Below, one piece after another: positions 44,939 to 53,443 of a stretch of DNA of 64,000 nt. The stretch's first letter is position 1. Every line of letters starts with the position of its first letter. The translations under genes were made by a program, and so were the position numbers. The DNA is from Bradyrhizobium cosmicum (lineage in GTDB: Bacteria; Pseudomonadota; Alphaproteobacteria; Rhizobiales; Xanthobacteraceae): contig NZ_CP041656.2 of assembly GCF_007290395.2 (NCBI RefSeq), forward strand, positions 1,364,001 through 1,428,000. The letters run 5' to 3'. The notes beneath the pieces were generated by a model. That model was not told the DNA's origin, searched no databases, and saw only the letters and a list, made by a program, of their open reading frames with translations.

Positions 44939-45775
44939 ATGGCAATGCTCAGCTTTGAAAGAAAATATCGCGTTCGCGGCGGAACGCTCATCGGTGGCGA
45001 CCTGTTCGACTTCTGGGTCGGCCCGTTCTACGTCGGGTTCTTCGGGGTCACGACGGTGTTCTTCTCGTTCGTCGGCATCGCGATGATCCTCTGGAACACT
45101 GCGCTCGGACCCACCTGGAATCTCTGGCAGATCAGCGTGAACCCACCGGACGTCAAGTACGGCTTGTCTTTCGCCCCGCTGCAGGAAGGCGGCATCTGGC
45201 AAATCGTCACGATCTGCGCGCTCGGAGCCTTCGTCTCCTGGGCGCTGCGCGAGGTCGAGATCTGCCGCAAGCTCGGGATCGGCTACCATGTGCCGTTCGC
45301 CTTCGGCTTTGCCATCTTCGCCTATTTCACCCTGGTGGTGATCCGGCCGGTGCTGATGGGCTCGTGGAGCTACGGCTTCCCCTATGGCATCATCACCCAT
45401 CTCGATTGGGTTTCGAACACCGGATACCAATACGGTAACTTCCACTACAACCCCGCGCACATGATCGCGATCACGTTCTTCTTCACGACGTGCCTGGCGC
45501 TGGCGCTGCACGGCGGCCTGATCCTGTCATCGACCAATCCCGACAAGGGCGAAGCTGTGAAAACGCCCGAGCACGAGAACACTATGTTCCGGGATCTGAT
45601 AGGCTATTCGGTCGGCACCATCGGCATCCATCGCGTCGGACTGTTCATCGCGCTGTCCGCGGTGTTCTTCAGCGCGGTCTGCATCGTGATCAGCGGGCCG
45701 TTATGGTCGGAAGGCAATGCCTGGTCCGAGTGGTGGAACTGGTGGCGTAATCTTCCAATCTGGTCCTCCAACTAA
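44939..45775 (+). CDS. pufL: Photosynthetic reaction centre L subunit
   Basis: This 278-residue inner-membrane protein has five transmembrane helices and binds the special pair, accessory pigments and QA/QB environment together with Puf[32 protein letters not shown] is the standard start. [22 protein letters not shown] and [20 protein letters not shown] carry pigment- and iron-ligand histidines. Length is close to the usual ~275. GGAGGAAC precedes the ATG. Confidence 0.97.
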   Translation: MAMLSFERKYRVRGGTLIGGDLFDFWVGPFYVGFFGVTTVFFSFVGIAMILWNTALGPTWNLWQISVNPPDVKYGLSFAPLQEGGIWQIVTICALGAFVSWALREVEICRKLGIGYHVPFAFGFAIFAYFTLVVIRPVLMGSWSYGFPYGIITHLDWVSNTGYQYGNFHYNPAHMIAITFFFTTCLALALHGGLILSSTNPDKGEAVKTPEHENTMFRDLIGYSVGTIGIHRVGLFIALSAVFFSAVCIVISGPLWSEGNAWSEWWNWWRNLPIWSSN

Positions 45776-45803
45776 TTCCGGTCATCAGAGAGAGTCCTGA
45801 GCC

Positions 45804-46727
45804 ATGGCCCAATATCAAAATTTCTTCACGCAGGTGCAGGTGCGCAGCACCATCTACCCCGGCATCCCGATTCAGCCGGGAATATGGGTTCGTACCAGTG
45901 AGGGCCGGTTCAACTACTGGCTCGGAAAGATCGGCGACGCCCAGGTTGGCCCGGTCTATCTCGGATTTCTCGGATTGGCCTCCATCGCCTGCGGAATCGT
46001 CGCGATCGAGATCATCGGCCTCAATATGATGGCCTCGGTGAACTGGAGCCCGATCGAATTCGTCAGGCAGCTGCCCTGGCTTTCGCTGGAGCCTCCAAAG
46101 CCCGAATACGGCATCAGCTTTCCGCCCTTGCAGGAAGGCGGCTGGTGGTTGATGGCCGGCTTCTTCCTCACCACCTCGATCCTGTTGTGGTGGGGACGCA
46201 CGTATCGGCGGGCGCGGGCGCTCGGCATGGGCACGCACGTGTCGTGGGCCTTCGCTGCGGCGATCTGGCTCTATCTTGTGCTTGGCTTCATCCGGCCCCT
46301 GCTGATGGGACACTTCAGCGAAGCCGTTCCCTTCGGGATATTCCCGCATCTCGACTGGACCAACAATTTCTCGATCACGCACGGTAACCTTTTCTACAAT
46401 CCGTTCCACATGCTCTCGATCGCGTTCCTGTATGGCTCGGCGCTGCTGTTCGCCATGCACGGTGCGACGATCCTGGCGGTCAGCCGCTACGGCGGCGAGC
46501 GCGAGATCGAGCAGATCGTCGATCGTGGCACGGCACTGGAGCGGGCGGCGCTGTTCTGGCGCTGGACCATGGGCTTCAACGCGACGGCGGAATCGATCCA
46601 TCGCTGGGCCTGGTGGTTTGCTGTGCTCTGCCCGCTCACGGGCGGCATCGGGATCCTGCTCTCCGGCACCGTAGTCGACAACTGGTTCGACTGGGGCGTC
46701 AAGCACGGCCTGGCACTGCCGCGGTAA
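45804..46727 (+). CDS. pufM: Photosynthetic reaction centre M subunit
   Basis: This 307-residue partner of PufL starts [36 protein letters not shown] and [22 protein letters not shown] carry the special-pair and iron-ligand histidines. The protein stops at LALPR without the C-terminal extension that usually precedes a cytochrome subunit, and no pufC or pufX follows; the next gene on the same strand is ppsR after 212 bases without a visible gene. Confidence 0.97.
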   Translation: MAQYQNFFTQVQVRSTIYPGIPIQPGIWVRTSEGRFNYWLGKIGDAQVGPVYLGFLGLASIACGIVAIEIIGLNMMASVNWSPIEFVRQLPWLSLEPPKPEYGISFPPLQEGGWWLMAGFFLTTSILLWWGRTYRRARALGMGTHVSWAFAAAIWLYLVLGFIRPLLMGHFSEAVPFGIFPHLDWTNNFSITHGNLFYNPFHMLSIAFLYGSALLFAMHGATILAVSRYGGEREIEQIVDRGTALERAALFWRWTMGFNATAESIHRWAWWFAVLCPLTGGIGILLSGTVVDNWFDWGVKHGLALPR

Positions 46728-46939
46728 TTCATTTGAAGATCTGGCGCGCGCCGGATTGCAACATGACGCTGCGGCGCGCGCACGCTTTCATCGTCTTCCC
46801 GGCTCGGCCGTCCGAGACGACGCGGCGGCATACGGCCTGATCCGGGCTTCGTGCGTCAATCGTCCGCCAACAAAAAACGGGTTCGAGGAACGCTAGGTGA
46901 GAGATCACAGGTTGTTGGAGGATATTTGCCCTGGTTCAG

Positions 46940-48367
46940 GTGTTCAAATCTCCGAAGGAGTCGCTGGGGAATCTCGGCGCATTGCCGGCCGCGAACCTGA
47001 TCGCGGCAGCCAGCGACGTCGCCGTGATCGTTGACGGCGAGGGGGTCATTCGCGATGTCGCCTTCAACAAGGAGGATCTGTCGCTCGAACTCGACGCCCA
47101 CGGCCGCTGGCTCGGTTCGAGGCTGGCCGAAATCGTTACCTCCGAAACCAGCACGAAGGCCAAGGAGCTGCTCCAGGACGCGATGAGCCGAAAATTATCG
47201 ATCTGGCGTCAGGTGAACCATCCGTCACCCGGAGGCGCGGATATTCCCGTGCTTTATTCGGCCGTCAACATCGGACGCGACGATCGTTTTGTCGTGGTCG
47301 GTCGCGACTTACGTCCGCTCGCAGCGATGCAACAGCGGCTCGTCAATGCCCAGCAATCGATGGAGCGCGACTACGTCCGGCTGCGCCACGCCGAAACGCG
47401 CTATCGATTGCTGTTCCAGCTATCGTCGGAAGCCGTCATGATCGTTGATGCCTCCAGCAATGCGATCCTCGAGATCAATCCGGCTGCGCTGGCGCTGCTC
47501 GACGAGAGCGCGCCGCAGGTTCTGAAATCGAATATCTCCTCGCATTTCGATGCAGCAGACGTGGAGCCGGTTCAAACCTTGCTGTCTAATGTTCGTGCCA
47601 CAGGTCGTGACGGCAACATCCGTGCCCGGCTTGCGAAAGGGGACAGGGAGTGTTTTGTCGCCGCATCCCAGTTCCGGCAGGAGAATACGACTCTATTTTT
47701 GGTCCGCCTGTCGTCGCAGCAGACGCCGGCGCAAGCCGGCGCGCTGACGGCAACATCGAGCTTGCTGGAATATTTCGACGCCGCCCCCGACGCATTGGTC
47801 ATCACCGGGCCTGACGGCCGCATCGTCAAGGCGAATCCGGCCTTCACCGAGATGGCGCAACTCGGCAGCGCTGAGCAGTCGCGCGGCGAATCGCTGGATC
47901 GCTGGCTCGGACGTGCCGGTGTCGACTTCGCGGTGGCGTTCGCCAATCTTCGCCAGACCGGTTCGATCAAGCTGTTCTCGACCTCGTTGCGCGGGGAACA
48001 TGGCGCGACGACGGATGTCGAGGTCTCGGCGGCATCTCTGATCCACGACGACCGCAAGCAGGGTTTCGGCTTCGCGATCCGGAATGTCGAGAAGCGTCTT
48101 TCGGCATCGCCGTCCTCGGCCAGCGAGCTCCCGCGGTCTGTCGCTCAACTAACCGAGCGGATCGGACGTGTTCCGCTACGCGATCTCGTGCGCGAGGCGA
48201 CCGACGTCATTGAAAAGCTCTCTATCGAAGCTGCTCTCGAATTGACCGGCGACAATCGCGCGTCGGCTGCGGAAATGCTCGGCCTCAGCCGTCAGAGCCT
48301 CTACGTCAAGCTCCGGCGGTTTGGGCTTGCCGAGCACGCGGGCGAAGGGGAGGTCGAAGATGACTAG
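46940..48367 (+). CDS. ppsR1: Photosynthesis regulator PpsR/CrtJ, copy 1
   Basis: This 475-residue DNA-binding regulator has an N-terminal domain, two PAS domains (~150-255 and ~280-395) and a C-terminal Fis-type helix-turn-helix (ALELTGDNRASAAEMLGLSRQSLYVKLRRFGL). It binds TGT-N12-ACA operators of crt, bch and puf genes. Its only cysteine is at residue 238 (GDRECFVAAS); the helix-turn-helix has none. The GTG at 46940 gives the family-like start FKSPKES, but GGAGG lies 19 bases upstream, so a non-standard earlier start is possible. Its end overlaps bchG by eight bases. The numbering as copy 1 follows its position next to pufM. Confidence 0.92.
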   Translation: MFKSPKESLGNLGALPAANLIAAASDVAVIVDGEGVIRDVAFNKEDLSLELDAHGRWLGSRLAEIVTSETSTKAKELLQDAMSRKLSIWRQVNHPSPGGADIPVLYSAVNIGRDDRFVVVGRDLRPLAAMQQRLVNAQQSMERDYVRLRHAETRYRLLFQLSSEAVMIVDASSNAILEINPAALALLDESAPQVLKSNISSHFDAADVEPVQTLLSNVRATGRDGNIRARLAKGDRECFVAASQFRQENTTLFLVRLSSQQTPAQAGALTATSSLLEYFDAAPDALVITGPDGRIVKANPAFTEMAQLGSAEQSRGESLDRWLGRAGVDFAVAFANLRQTGSIKLFSTSLRGEHGATTDVEVSAASLIHDDRKQGFGFAIRNVEKRLSASPSSASELPRSVAQLTERIGRVPLRDLVREATDVIEKLSIEAALELTGDNRASAAEMLGLSRQSLYVKLRRFGLAEHAGEGEVEDD

Positions 48368-49253
48368 TGCCGTTGTCAGTCATCCCGCACCGTCGGTCGT
48401 TGTCGAACTGCTGAAGCCAATTACCTGGTTTCCGCCAATGTGGGCCTTGGGATGCGGGATCGTTTCATCTGGCGTTTCGCCGGGCCAGCATTGGCCGGTG
48501 ATCATCGCCGGCATACTGCTGGCAGGACCGATGGTCTGCGGCACCAGCCAGGCCGTGAACGACTGGTACGACAGGCATGTCGATGCCATCAACGAGCCTG
48601 GCCGGCCGATTCCGTCGGGACGCATCCCCGGTCGCTGGGGGCTCTACATCGCGCTCGTGTGGACGGTGCTGTCTTTGCTGCTTGCGACCACGCTTGGCAC
48701 ATGGGGCTTTGTCGCCGCCATCGTCGGCCTCGTGCTGGCCTGGGCCTACAGCGCGCCGCCGATCCGACTCAAGCAGAACGGCTGGTGGGGCAACGCGGCG
48801 TGTGGTCTCTGTTATGAAGGCCTGCCCTGGTTCACGGGAGCTACTGTCATGAGCGCATCCGCTCCCGACTGGCGCATCGTCTTGATCGCGCTGCTCTACA
48901 GCATCGGCGCCCACGGCATCATGACGCTCAACGATTTCAAGTCGGTCGAGGGCGACAAGCGGATGGGGATCGATTCACTTCCCGTGCTGCTCGGCGTCGG
49001 CAATGCCGCCCGCTTCGCCTGTGTGGTGATGGCAGTGCCCCAGGTGGTTGTCGTGACACTTCTGCTGGCATGGCAGCGCCCACTCTATGCGGCAGCGGTC
49101 GGCGTCTTGCTCTTTGCACAATTATTCCTGATGGCCCATTTCCTCAGGAGCCCTCGCGAGCGAGCCCCCTGGTACAACGGCACCGGGATCAGCTGCTATG
49201 TTGTCGGCATGCTCGTCAGCGCCTTTGCGCTGGCGGCACTGAAAGCGAGCTGA
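48360..49253 (+). CDS. bchG: Bacteriochlorophyll synthase BchG
   Basis: This 297-residue membrane prenyltransferase attaches geranylgeranyl or phytyl diphosphate to bacteriochlorophyllide a. The substrate-binding motif VNDWYDRHVDAINEPGRPIPSG is the family signature, with a second aspartate motif TLNDFKSVEGDKRMGIDSLP. Eight or so hydrophobic helices follow. The ATG at 48360 overlaps the end of ppsR1. The operon continues through a PucC-family transporter, bchP and tspO. Confidence 0.95.
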   Translation: MTSAVVSHPAPSVVVELLKPITWFPPMWALGCGIVSSGVSPGQHWPVIIAGILLAGPMVCGTSQAVNDWYDRHVDAINEPGRPIPSGRIPGRWGLYIALVWTVLSLLLATTLGTWGFVAAIVGLVLAWAYSAPPIRLKQNGWWGNAACGLCYEGLPWFTGATVMSASAPDWRIVLIALLYSIGAHGIMTLNDFKSVEGDKRMGIDSLPVLLGVGNAARFACVVMAVPQVVVVTLLLAWQRPLYAAAVGVLLFAQLFLMAHFLRSPRERAPWYNGTGISCYVVGMLVSAFALAALKAS

Positions 49254-49255
49254 CC

Positions 49256-50611
49256 ATGAACAACCCGGTTCTTTCATGGTTGGGCATCGTCAGGCTGGGC
49301 CTGGTGCAGACCGGGCTCGGCGCGATCGTGGTCCTGACGACATCGACGCTGAACAGGGTGATGGTGGTCGAGCTGGCGATGCCGGCGATGCTGCCGGGGG
49401 CGCTCGTCGCCATTCACTATGCTCTTCAGGTCTTCCGTCCGGCATGGGGCCATGGCTCGGATCTCGGGGCGCGGCGGACGCCGTGGATTGTCGGCGGTAT
49501 GGCCGTGCTCGCAACCGGCGGATTGATGGCGGCGGTGGCGACGGCCTGGATGACGACGCATCCCCTGTTCGGCATCGCGCTTGCTGTGATCGCCTTCTCC
49601 TTGATCGGCGTGGGCGTTGGCGCCGCTGGTACGTCGTTGCTGGTGCTGCTTGCGAAGCGCACGGACAACAATCGCCGCGCGGCCGCAGCGACCATCGTTT
49701 GGGTGATGATGATCGCGGGCTTCATCGTGACCACGGGTATGGCGGGCCATTTGCTCGATCCGTTTTCCCCGGCGAGACTGATCGTCGTATCGGGATCGGT
49801 ATCTGTGGCGGCGATGGTCCTGACCATCATCGGCGTGTGGGGCGTCGAAGGAGGGCAGGTTACCAGCGTACAGCCCGTTTCGAACCGGTCGCAGCGCCAG
49901 GCATCGTTCCGCGAAGCCTTCATGGAAGTCTGGACCGAACCAAGATCACGGCGGTTCGCGATCTTCGTCTTTGTCTCGATGCTGGCCTATAGCGCGCAGG
50001 ATCTGATCCTCGAGCCGTTTGCTGGCGCGGTGTTCGGCTTCACGCCGGGCGAGACGACGAAGCTTTCGGGCGTGCAGCATGCTGGCACGTTGATCGGCAT
50101 GGCCATGGTGCCGTTGATCGGCGCCATCTATCCGCGATCTCGCGGCAACCTGCAGATCTGGACCATCGGTGGGTGCCTCGCATCGGCGATCGCGCTGTTG
50201 TGTTTGGCGGCCGCGGCCGTCGTCGGGCCGTCCTGGCCGTTGCGTGAGACCGTGTTCATGCTCGGCGTCACCAATGGGGCCTACGCCGTGGCGGCGATCG
50301 GCTCGATGATGGCGCTGGTCGGAGCAGGCGGCGAGACGCGCGAAGGCGTCCGCATGGGCCTGTGGGGCGCGGCGCAAGCGTTCGCATTCGGGATCGGTGG
50401 ATTCCTGGGAACGCTGGCCAGCGATGTCGCCCGCTACATCCTGACGTCAGCGGCACTGTCTTATTCCGCGGTGTTCGCATCCGAGGCAGGATTATTCGTC
50501 GCTGCCGCCGTGATGGCCATTTGGGTTCATCGCGCTCCGGCAAGGGACGCGATGCAGCAGCGCTTTTTCGATTCGCCGGCTACCGCTATCGCAGGAGGAG
50601 CGCGGTCATGA
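49256..50611 (+). CDS. PucC-family (BCH) membrane transporter
   Basis: This 451-residue multi-pass protein belongs to the PucC/LhaA major-facilitator branch found in photosynthesis clusters; the member between bchG and bchP is often called bch2 or orf428. It has about 12 hydrophobic helices, with RLGLVQTGLGAIVVLTTSTLNRVMVVEL at the start and the conserved FRPAWGHGSDLGARRTPWI loop. The proposed role is to move or hold bacteriochlorophyll for antenna assembly. It starts three bases after the bchG stop and overlaps bchP by four bases. Confidence 0.88.
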   Translation: MNNPVLSWLGIVRLGLVQTGLGAIVVLTTSTLNRVMVVELAMPAMLPGALVAIHYALQVFRPAWGHGSDLGARRTPWIVGGMAVLATGGLMAAVATAWMTTHPLFGIALAVIAFSLIGVGVGAAGTSLLVLLAKRTDNNRRAAAATIVWVMMIAGFIVTTGMAGHLLDPFSPARLIVVSGSVSVAAMVLTIIGVWGVEGGQVTSVQPVSNRSQRQASFREAFMEVWTEPRSRRFAIFVFVSMLAYSAQDLILEPFAGAVFGFTPGETTKLSGVQHAGTLIGMAMVPLIGAIYPRSRGNLQIWTIGGCLASAIALLCLAAAAVVGPSWPLRETVFMLGVTNGAYAVAAIGSMMALVGAGGETREGVRMGLWGAAQAFAFGIGGFLGTLASDVARYILTSAALSYSAVFASEAGLFVAAAVMAIWVHRAPARDAMQQRFFDSPATAIAGGARS

Positions 50612-51804
50612 CCAGTTCGGAGATTTTCGATGTCGTTGTGGTTGGCGGAGGGCCGTCCGGCGCGACGGCCGCGCACGATCTTGCAAAGCTCGGGCGAAGC
50701 GTGTTGTTGCTAGACCGTGCCGGGCGCATCAAGCCGTGCGGCGGCGCGATCCCGCCGCGGCTGATCCGCGACTTCGACATCCCCGATCATCTGCTGGTCG
50801 CACACGTCAACTCCGCCCGAATGGTGTCGCCATCGGACCAGCAGGTCGACATGCCCATCGACGGCGGCTTTGTCGGCATGGTCGACCGCGATGTGTTCGA
50901 CGAATGGTTACGGACGCGCGCCGCCGAAGCCGGCGCACAACGGCGAATTGGCCTGTTCAAGCGTTTCGAACGCGATAAAACAGGCGCCACCATCGTCCAT
51001 TATGAGGAACGCTCTGCCGATGGGACTTCGATGGAAAGCACGGTTCGAGCCCGCGCGCTGATCGGCGCCGACGGTGCCTTGTCAGCCGTGGCACGACAAT
51101 GCCTGCCCGGTGCTGATCGGCAGCCTTATGTGTTTGCCTATCACGAGATCGTCCGCGCGCCGCCGGCGGCGTCCAGCTTCGACGGCACGCGTTGCGACGT
51201 CTATTACCGCGGCAGCGTGTCTCCCGACTTCTACGGTTGGGTCTTCCCGCATGGCGACACCGTCAGCGTCGGAACGGGGTCGGCCCGCAAGGGATTTTCA
51301 TTGCGGGAATCGGTTGGCAGCTTGCGTGACGTTGCGGGGCTTGGAACATCCGAGACGATTCGCCGCGAAGGCGCCCCGATTCCGTTGCACCCGTTGCCGC
51401 GATGGGATGATGGGCATAGCGTGTTGCTCGCCGGCGATGCAGCGGGTGTCGTCGCTCCCGCCTCGGGCGAGGGCATTTACTATGCGATGATCGGCGGACG
51501 CCTGTCGGCGGAGGCGGTCGACGAGTTTCTGGAGACTGGCGATGCCAAGGCACTGCGCAATGCGCGGAAGCGCTTCATGCGGCTCCACGGTGTCGTGTTC
51601 TGGATTCTCGGCGTGATGCAGTGGTACTGGTATTCGAACGACCGTCGCCGCGAACGGTTCGTCAGTATTTGCCGTGATCGCGACGTCCAGAAGCTGACGT
51701 GGGATGCCTACATGAACAAGGAACTGGTTCGCGCCAAGCCGGTCGCCCATGTGCGCATCTTCTTCAAGAACCTTGCCCACATGGCAGGGCTGGCATCGGC
51801 GTAA
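50608..51804 (+). CDS. bchP: Geranylgeranyl reductase BchP
   Basis: This 398-residue flavoprotein reduces the geranylgeranyl side chain of bacteriochlorophyll to phytyl. The FAD motif VVVVGGGPSGATAAHDLA is at the N terminus; KPCGGAIPP is a BchP/ChlP signature and LLAGDAAGVVAPASGEGIYYAM is the second FAD contact. AGGAGG precedes the ATG, which is coupled to the previous gene (ATGA). The stop codon overlaps tspO. Confidence 0.95.
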   Translation: MTSSEIFDVVVVGGGPSGATAAHDLAKLGRSVLLLDRAGRIKPCGGAIPPRLIRDFDIPDHLLVAHVNSARMVSPSDQQVDMPIDGGFVGMVDRDVFDEWLRTRAAEAGAQRRIGLFKRFERDKTGATIVHYEERSADGTSMESTVRARALIGADGALSAVARQCLPGADRQPYVFAYHEIVRAPPAASSFDGTRCDVYYRGSVSPDFYGWVFPHGDTVSVGTGSARKGFSLRESVGSLRDVAGLGTSETIRREGAPIPLHPLPRWDDGHSVLLAGDAAGVVAPASGEGIYYAMIGGRLSAEAVDEFLETGDAKALRNARKRFMRLHGVVFWILGVMQWYWYSNDRRRERFVSICRDRDVQKLTWDAYMNKELVRAKPVAHVRIFFKNLAHMAGLASA

Positions 51805-52292
51805 TGGCCGCGCGCGGCAGTTTCTGGAAGCCGGTGCTGATCGCGGCTTCCGTTGCGATCTTCATTGCGGTGCTCGGCGGCACGCTGACAGACACCGGGG
51901 TCTGGTATCAGAGCCTCATCAAGCCGTCCTGGCAGCCGCCAGACTGGCTGTTCGGTCCGGCATGGACCCTGATCTTCGCGCTGGCTACAATCTCAGCGGT
52001 CTATGCTTGGCGCAACGCGGATGGCCGTACGCAACGGGAATGGGTGATCGCGCTGTTTGCCCTGAATGGATTTCTCAATGTGTTGTGGAGCACATTGTTC
52101 TTCGCGTTGAAACGTCCCGATTGGGCGCTGATCGAGGTGGCGTTCCTATGGCTCTCGATTCTGTTGCCGATCATCGCGTTCTGGCGCTTCGCAAGGCCCG
52201 CGAGCCTTTATCTAGTGCCTTATCTGCTGTGGGTGTCGTTCGCCGCATTTCTAAACCTCACGGTCGTACGCCTCAATGCACCGTTTACATGA
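51804..52292 (+). CDS. tspO: Tryptophan-rich sensory protein TspO
   Basis: This 162-residue membrane protein of the TspO/MBR family has five transmembrane helices and the typical tryptophan-rich KPSWQPPDWLFGPAWTLIF. TspO binds porphyrins and in Rhodobacter lowers photosynthesis gene expression when oxygen is high. The ATG overlaps the bchP stop (TAATG), so it is cotranscribed with bchG, bchP and the transporter, tying tetrapyrrole sensing to late pigment synthesis. Confidence 0.92.
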   Translation: MAARGSFWKPVLIAASVAIFIAVLGGTLTDTGVWYQSLIKPSWQPPDWLFGPAWTLIFALATISAVYAWRNADGRTQREWVIALFALNGFLNVLWSTLFFALKRPDWALIEVAFLWLSILLPIIAFWRFARPASLYLVPYLLWVSFAAFLNLTVVRLNAPFT

Positions 52293-52333
52293 CGAACGGT
52301 TGCCAGGATCGCCTGCCCATGTGATCCTTCGGC

Positions 52334-52600
52334 ATGGCTGATCTGTTCGCGAGTGGACGCCTCGTCGATTTCATTCTCGTCGTGGTCGTTCTTGAGGCTG
52401 CGGCCTTGCTGATATACTGGTCGCGCGCCCGGCGAGGCGTCGCGCCGCTGGATTTGTTACCCAATCTATGCGCCGGCGTATGCCTTCTGCTTGCTTTGCG
52501 TGCGACCCTCGCCGGCAGCGGCTGGACGTTGGCAAGTCTCTTTCTCGCGGCCGCCGGTCTCGCGCATCTGACGGACGTCGGCCGGCGGTGGCGCAACTAG
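52334..52600 (+). CDS. Small membrane protein after tspO (88 aa), unknown
   Basis: This 88-residue protein has about three hydrophobic segments (FILVVVVLEAAALLIYW, LLPNLCAGVCLLLALRATL and TLASLFLAAAGLAHLTDV) and basic ends. It is 41 bases after tspO and most likely ends that operon. I recognise no domain. Similar small proteins are present at this place in related clusters as far as I recall. A role in pigment handling is possible but unsupported by motifs. Confidence 0.7.
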   Translation: MADLFASGRLVDFILVVVVLEAAALLIYWSRARRGVAPLDLLPNLCAGVCLLLALRATLAGSGWTLASLFLAAAGLAHLTDVGRRWRN

Positions 52601-52628
52601 CCACCGCGCCGGATCTTGCGCCGGTCGG

Positions 52629-53063
52629 CTATTTCTTCTCCGAGAATTTATTGATGTAGGCGATGACGTCCTTGCGTTGCTGCTCGTCGGTAAGCTTGAA
52701 CGCCATCTTGGTTGACCCGGTCGCCAGATCCGCCTTGCCCTTGTCGGTGAGGAATTTCTTCAAGAACGCGTTCGGATCGGGCAGGTACTGGAAAATCAGG
52801 TCGTCGGACCATACCAGTCCGTTCTCACCCGCGGCCTTGTTTAGCGCCGAATAGGCGAAGCCGGGCGCCGTCCCCGACTGCCGGCCGATAACGCCGGTCA
52901 AGACCGGTCCAACCAGGTTCTTGGCATCCGGCCCGATGCGGTGGCAGGTCATGCACTGTTTGAAAATCTGCTCACCCTTGGCCGCGTCCTGCGCCAGGGC
53001 CGCGCTGCTCGAAAAGACGATGGTGGCTGCGACACAAGCAAAAACTGCAGATTTCACCGGCAC
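52629..53063 (-). CDS. cycA: Cytochrome c2 CycA
   Basis: This 144-residue periplasmic electron carrier has a signal peptide (cut after AALA), one heme-binding CMTCH near residue 40 and a distal methionine in STKMAFKL. The insertions are those of the long cytochrome c2 class (GPDAKNLVGPVLTGVIGRQSG, FAYSALNKAAG). The GTG start at 53063 follows GGGAGAG. In the absence of pufC it should donate electrons directly to the reaction centre. A PpsR operator lies 38 bases upstream. Confidence 0.92.
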   Translation of the reverse strand: MPVKSAVFACVAATIVFSSSAALAQDAAKGEQIFKQCMTCHRIGPDAKNLVGPVLTGVIGRQSGTAPGFAYSALNKAAGENGLVWSDDLIFQYLPDPNAFLKKFLTDKGKADLATGSTKMAFKLTDEQQRKDVIAYINKFSEKK

Positions 53064-53100
53064 GTTGCTCTCCCTGACGTCTGTTTGGTCTCAATTTGAG

Positions 53101-53118
53101 TGTTAGGATATATTGACA
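53101..53118. promoter_or_regulatory. PpsR-type operator upstream of cycA
   Basis: TGTTAGGATATATTGACA is an exact TGT-N12-ACA site, 38 bases before the cycA start. The surrounding 53064-53160 stretch is AT-rich and probably the cycA promoter. Confidence 0.75.
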
Positions 53119-53240
53119 GTTATAAATATCAATTGGTGTTGTCGTTCCTGACATTCTTTTGAGCGGCGTCAAAAAGTTCTCCGCGGATTTGTGCTAGCTG
53201 GGACGTAAATTGGCGAGATTTAGCCACGACGCCAAGCCAG

Positions 53241-53258
53241 TGTCAGGTAAATGTGACA
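53241..53258. promoter_or_regulatory. PpsR-type operator upstream of ppsR copy 2
   Basis: TGTCAGGTAAATGTGACA matches the extended form TGTC-N10-GACA exactly, the best single match in the window. It sits mid-way in the 380-base region between divergent cycA and ppsR2 and could serve either. No gene is convincing in this gap. Confidence 0.8.
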
Positions 53259-53349
53259 ACTAAAACCTTCAAAATAAAGGTGTTTCTTGACTTCGCGCCA
53301 GATTTTGCGCATTTCTACCAAGAGAGGGCCTTCAGTTTCGGGTGGCGAG

Positions 53350-53378
53350 TGTCAGGTAGTGTTGGCACGTCCCCTGCA
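53350..53378 (+). promoter_or_regulatory. Sigma-54-like promoter overlapping a degenerate PpsR site, before ppsR2
   Basis: TGGCACGTCCCCTGCA (53363-53378) differs by one base from TGGCAC-N5-TTGCA and has the exact GG-N10-GC spacing. Overlapping it, bases 53350-53367 read TGT-N12-GCA and share their first nine bases with the operator at 53241. ppsR2 begins 66 bases downstream. Confidence 0.45.
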
Positions 53379-53443
53379 TCGGTTCGACTGCCGTTGTTTC
53401 GACAGCTTCACGCGTCCGCACAGAATGATCGGCAGATAACAGA

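Noticed and set aside
53137..53153. TGT-N11-ACA near cycA
   Set aside because: The spacing is one base short; the exact N12 site at 53101 already accounts for PpsR control of cycA.
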